Source: an uncultured Pseudomonadales bacterium
GTDB lineage: Bacteria > Pseudomonadota > Gammaproteobacteria > Pseudomonadales > Cellvibrionaceae
DNA length: 64,000 nucleotides
Assembly (NCBI GenBank): GCA_947489425.1
Contig: CANLDL010000002.1
Span: 434,001 to 498,000, forward strand
Direction of reading: 5' to 3'
Below the pieces are notes generated by a model. The model did not search any database. It was not told the origin of the DNA and saw nothing but the letters and a program-made list of their open reading frames with translations. The position numbers and the translations under genes are program-made. Of this stretch, positions 62,275-64,000 are shown piece by piece (position 1 is the first letter of the stretch; every line of letters starts with the position of its first letter).

Positions 62275-63183
62275 ATGACAATCCCTTTAGTAACACATCC
62301 TTTTTATAGCTACCCTTTTCCAGGTAAACATCGCTTTCCTATGGAAAAGTTTGATTTACTGGCCAAGTATTGCCAAGAGAAAGGATTTCTTTGTGGCAGT
62401 AATGTATTTCGCCCAGGCAAAGCTCGCAAAGACTTGCTAGAAACAGCACACTGTAGCCACTATATTAATCGCTTTATCAATAACCAACAAAGTGCAAAAG
62501 AACAACGGCGTATGGGCTTACCTTGGAGTGACGGGCTTGTTAGAAGAAGCCTGATTTCGCCTAATGGCACCTTCCTTTCAGCACAACTTGCATTGCAATA
62601 TGGTATTGCCTGCCACCTTGCAGGAGGCACTCACCATGCACACTTTGACTTTGCCTCTGGCTTTTGTATTTTAAATGATTTGGCGATTACCGCTAAAGCG
62701 CTGCTTAGGCAAGGCAAAGTAAAGAGAGTTCTTATTTTTGATTGCGATGTTCATCAAGGCGATGGAACAGCCTCTATACTGGCCGATGAGTCTGATATAT
62801 TCACCTGCTCTATTCACTGTAAGAAGAACTTTCCGGTCCGTAAAGCACAAAGCGATTTAGATGTAGAACTACCACCTGAAATTAGCGAAAGGGACTACTT
62901 AGCAACAGTCTCTGAAACATTAACAAGCCTTATCGCTCAACAAAAACCTGATTTGATACTCTATGATGCAGGTGTTGATATATTCACAGGCGATCCGTTA
63001 GGCCTACTGTCTATCTCGAATAACGGTATCAGAGAGCGGGAAGAGAGCGTTCTCAGCCTATGTAAAGAGAATAACATCCCAGTTGCTACGGTTATAGGAG
63101 GAGGCTACGACGATGATCGCAAAGCACTTGCTAGACGACATGGGGAAATTGTTAGAGCCGCCTATACAGTTTACAACTTATAG
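62275..63183 (+). CDS. Histone deacetylase-superfamily hydrolase
   Basis: A 302-residue protein of the arginase/deacetylase superfamily. The metal and catalytic residues are seen in GGTHHAHFDFASGFC, FDCDVHQGDGTASI (zinc Asp/His) and YDAGVDIFTGDPLG (third Asp), near residues 118, 160 and 235. Bacterial members act on acetylated polyamines, sugars or proteins; the substrate cannot be told. The start is ATG at 62275 without a strong ribosome binding site. Confidence 0.88.
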   Translation: MTIPLVTHPFYSYPFPGKHRFPMEKFDLLAKYCQEKGFLCGSNVFRPGKARKDLLETAHCSHYINRFINNQQSAKEQRRMGLPWSDGLVRRSLISPNGTFLSAQLALQYGIACHLAGGTHHAHFDFASGFCILNDLAITAKALLRQGKVKRVLIFDCDVHQGDGTASILADESDIFTCSIHCKKNFPVRKAQSDLDVELPPEISERDYLATVSETLTSLIAQQKPDLILYDAGVDIFTGDPLGLLSISNNGIREREESVLSLCKENNIPVATVIGGGYDDDRKALARRHGEIVRAAYTVYNL

Positions 63184-63253
63184 ACTTTATAGATCTTACG
63201 AGCAATAAAATCTACGTCTCGTAAATTCCACAAGCAACTCGCTTGTGAAAAAA

Positions 63254-64000
63254 TCATATAACGCCAAATGCTTTATGTGCTTTACGGTATTCTACTATCA
63301 CACTAGTATCTGCTTTAAATTTGTCGTCAATTATTTTTTTAGCCGCTGGAATTGTATCCAAAGCAGGAAGGCTTTCCGAATCACCGTCCATGACCCTCAA
63401 CAACACATTGGTCACTACCATTAAGTCGCTATAATCGGGCTGGGCATTACTAGTGTCGCCTTTTTCATTGGAATCATACATCCAATCACCACCATGAGAC
63501 AAAACATCAATAACTTCTTCAGGCAGATTCCATGCTTCAACCACTAACTTACTATTTGCCGCCGAGTCTTTTTCCGAAATCCCTTTAAGCTTGTTATGTT
63601 CATTAACATTTTCTTTATTTTTGGAGACATATTGTAAAATTAATAAATCGCCAATGCGAAAAAACAGGCCACAAAGAAAGGCAATATCGGCATCAAACCC
63701 TGATCGTTTGGCAACGGTTTGCGCCATAATTGCCCGCTTAACCGAATTATCCCAAGCTTGTCTAAACACTTCATCCAATGCTCTACTCGGTGCCTTAAAC
63801 AACTCTTTTGTTGCAAAATATATCACCAGTTTTTGGATTAGCTCTTTACCCAAACGAGTAACAGCATCATTCACTGTTTTTATTTCTGTCGCCCCACGGT
63901 ATAAAGGGCTATTAGCAGCCTGCACTATTTTTATACTCATCGAGCCATCTCGCACGACAATATCTGCGATATCATCAAGGCTCGCATCCGGCCGATTACA
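63254..64000 (-). CDS. HDOD-domain protein (5' end outside window)
   Basis: The frame is open from the right edge, so only the last 248 residues are seen. The visible N-terminal part, with DDIADIVVRDGSMSIKIVQAANS (core IVQAANSPLYRG), is the HDOD domain beginning; a further helical region ends at 63254. HDOD proteins are HD-like but lack the phosphodiesterase residues and act as signalling scaffolds. The neighbouring genes give no clear pathway. A start inside the window (GTG at 63955) would remove the domain's first helix. Confidence 0.85.
   Translation of the reverse strand, partial: CNRPDASLDDIADIVVRDGSMSIKIVQAANSPLYRGATEIKTVNDAVTRLGKELIQKLVIYFATKELFKAPSRALDEVFRQAWDNSVKRAIMAQTVAKRSGFDADIAFLCGLFFRIGDLLILQYVSKNKENVNEHNKLKGISEKDSAANSKLVVEAWNLPEEVIDVLSHGGDWMYDSNEKGDTSNAQPDYSDLMVVTNVLLRVMDGDSESLPALDTIPAAKKIIDDKFKADTSVIVEYRKAHKAFGVI

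Overview
The window is an ordinary stretch of gammaproteobacterial chromosome with one accessory island. Gene order and protein types (Na+-type flagellar stator, pilMNOPQ-aroKB-damX-gltBD, priA-ftsN-hslVU, ribD-ribE-ribB-ribH-nusB-thiL-pgpA, ispA-dxs) point to a marine gammaproteobacterium, probably near Cellvibrionales (Saccharophagus/Teredinibacter relatives). That placement is inferred from gene order and remembered protein similarity, not from a search. No rRNA, tRNA, CRISPR array, intact insertion sequence or origin was seen.

Layout. 1-1.3 kb: the C-terminal part of a PhoH-type ATPase, cut by the window edge, overlapping a DEDDh exonuclease. 1.3-3.7 kb (minus): stator genes pomA-pomB and an atypical PilZ protein. 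3.9-7.2 kb (plus): xseB-ispA-dxs, feeding isoprenoid synthesis. 7.4-16.8 kb (minus): a type VI secretion (T6SS) satellite island. It holds hcp, a vgrG with an extended C-terminus, a small four-helix membrane protein, a Het-C-type effector candidate, two exported proteins built from three copies of an unrecognised domain, and a membrane protein. It carries no core T6SS apparatus genes. A sigma-54-type promoter and tandem palindromes precede hcp. 17.3-24.3 kb (minus): a siderophore-interacting flavoprotein and glutamate synthase (gltB, gltD).

24.5-32.8 kb (minus) is the conserved pilM-N-O-P-Q-aroK-aroB-damX cluster (type IV pilus assembly, shikimate pathway, division-linked SPOR protein), divergent from the penicillin-binding protein gene mrcA (33-35.6 kb). 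Then come rpmE, priA (no canonical start codon for its conserved N-terminus), an FtsN-like SPOR protein, hslV-hslU, a DUF971 gene and dgkA. At 41.9-44.7 kb (minus) are a degenerate HD-GYP protein and hemE, and at 44.9 kb (plus) an AEC transporter.

45.8-53.2 kb (minus) looks like one long riboflavin-centred operon: nrdR, ribD, ribE, ribB (with a degenerate GTP cyclohydrolase II domain), ribH, nusB, thiL, pgpA, an aspartic protease and a NADAR-family protein. 53.3-64 kb holds a PAS-GGDEF-EAL protein, glyA, ettA, a small HExxH protein, a TlpA-like thioredoxin, mutL, a histone-deacetylase-like hydrolase and an HDOD protein cut by the right edge.

The accessory interest lies in the T6SS island, where a VgrG-tip effector with a membrane immunity candidate and a Het-C effector with exported repeat-domain immunity candidates are probably expressed from one sigma-54 promoter. 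A secondary theme is cyclic-di-GMP signalling: a degenerate PilZ motif beside the motor, a degenerate HD-GYP, and a complete-looking GGDEF-EAL.
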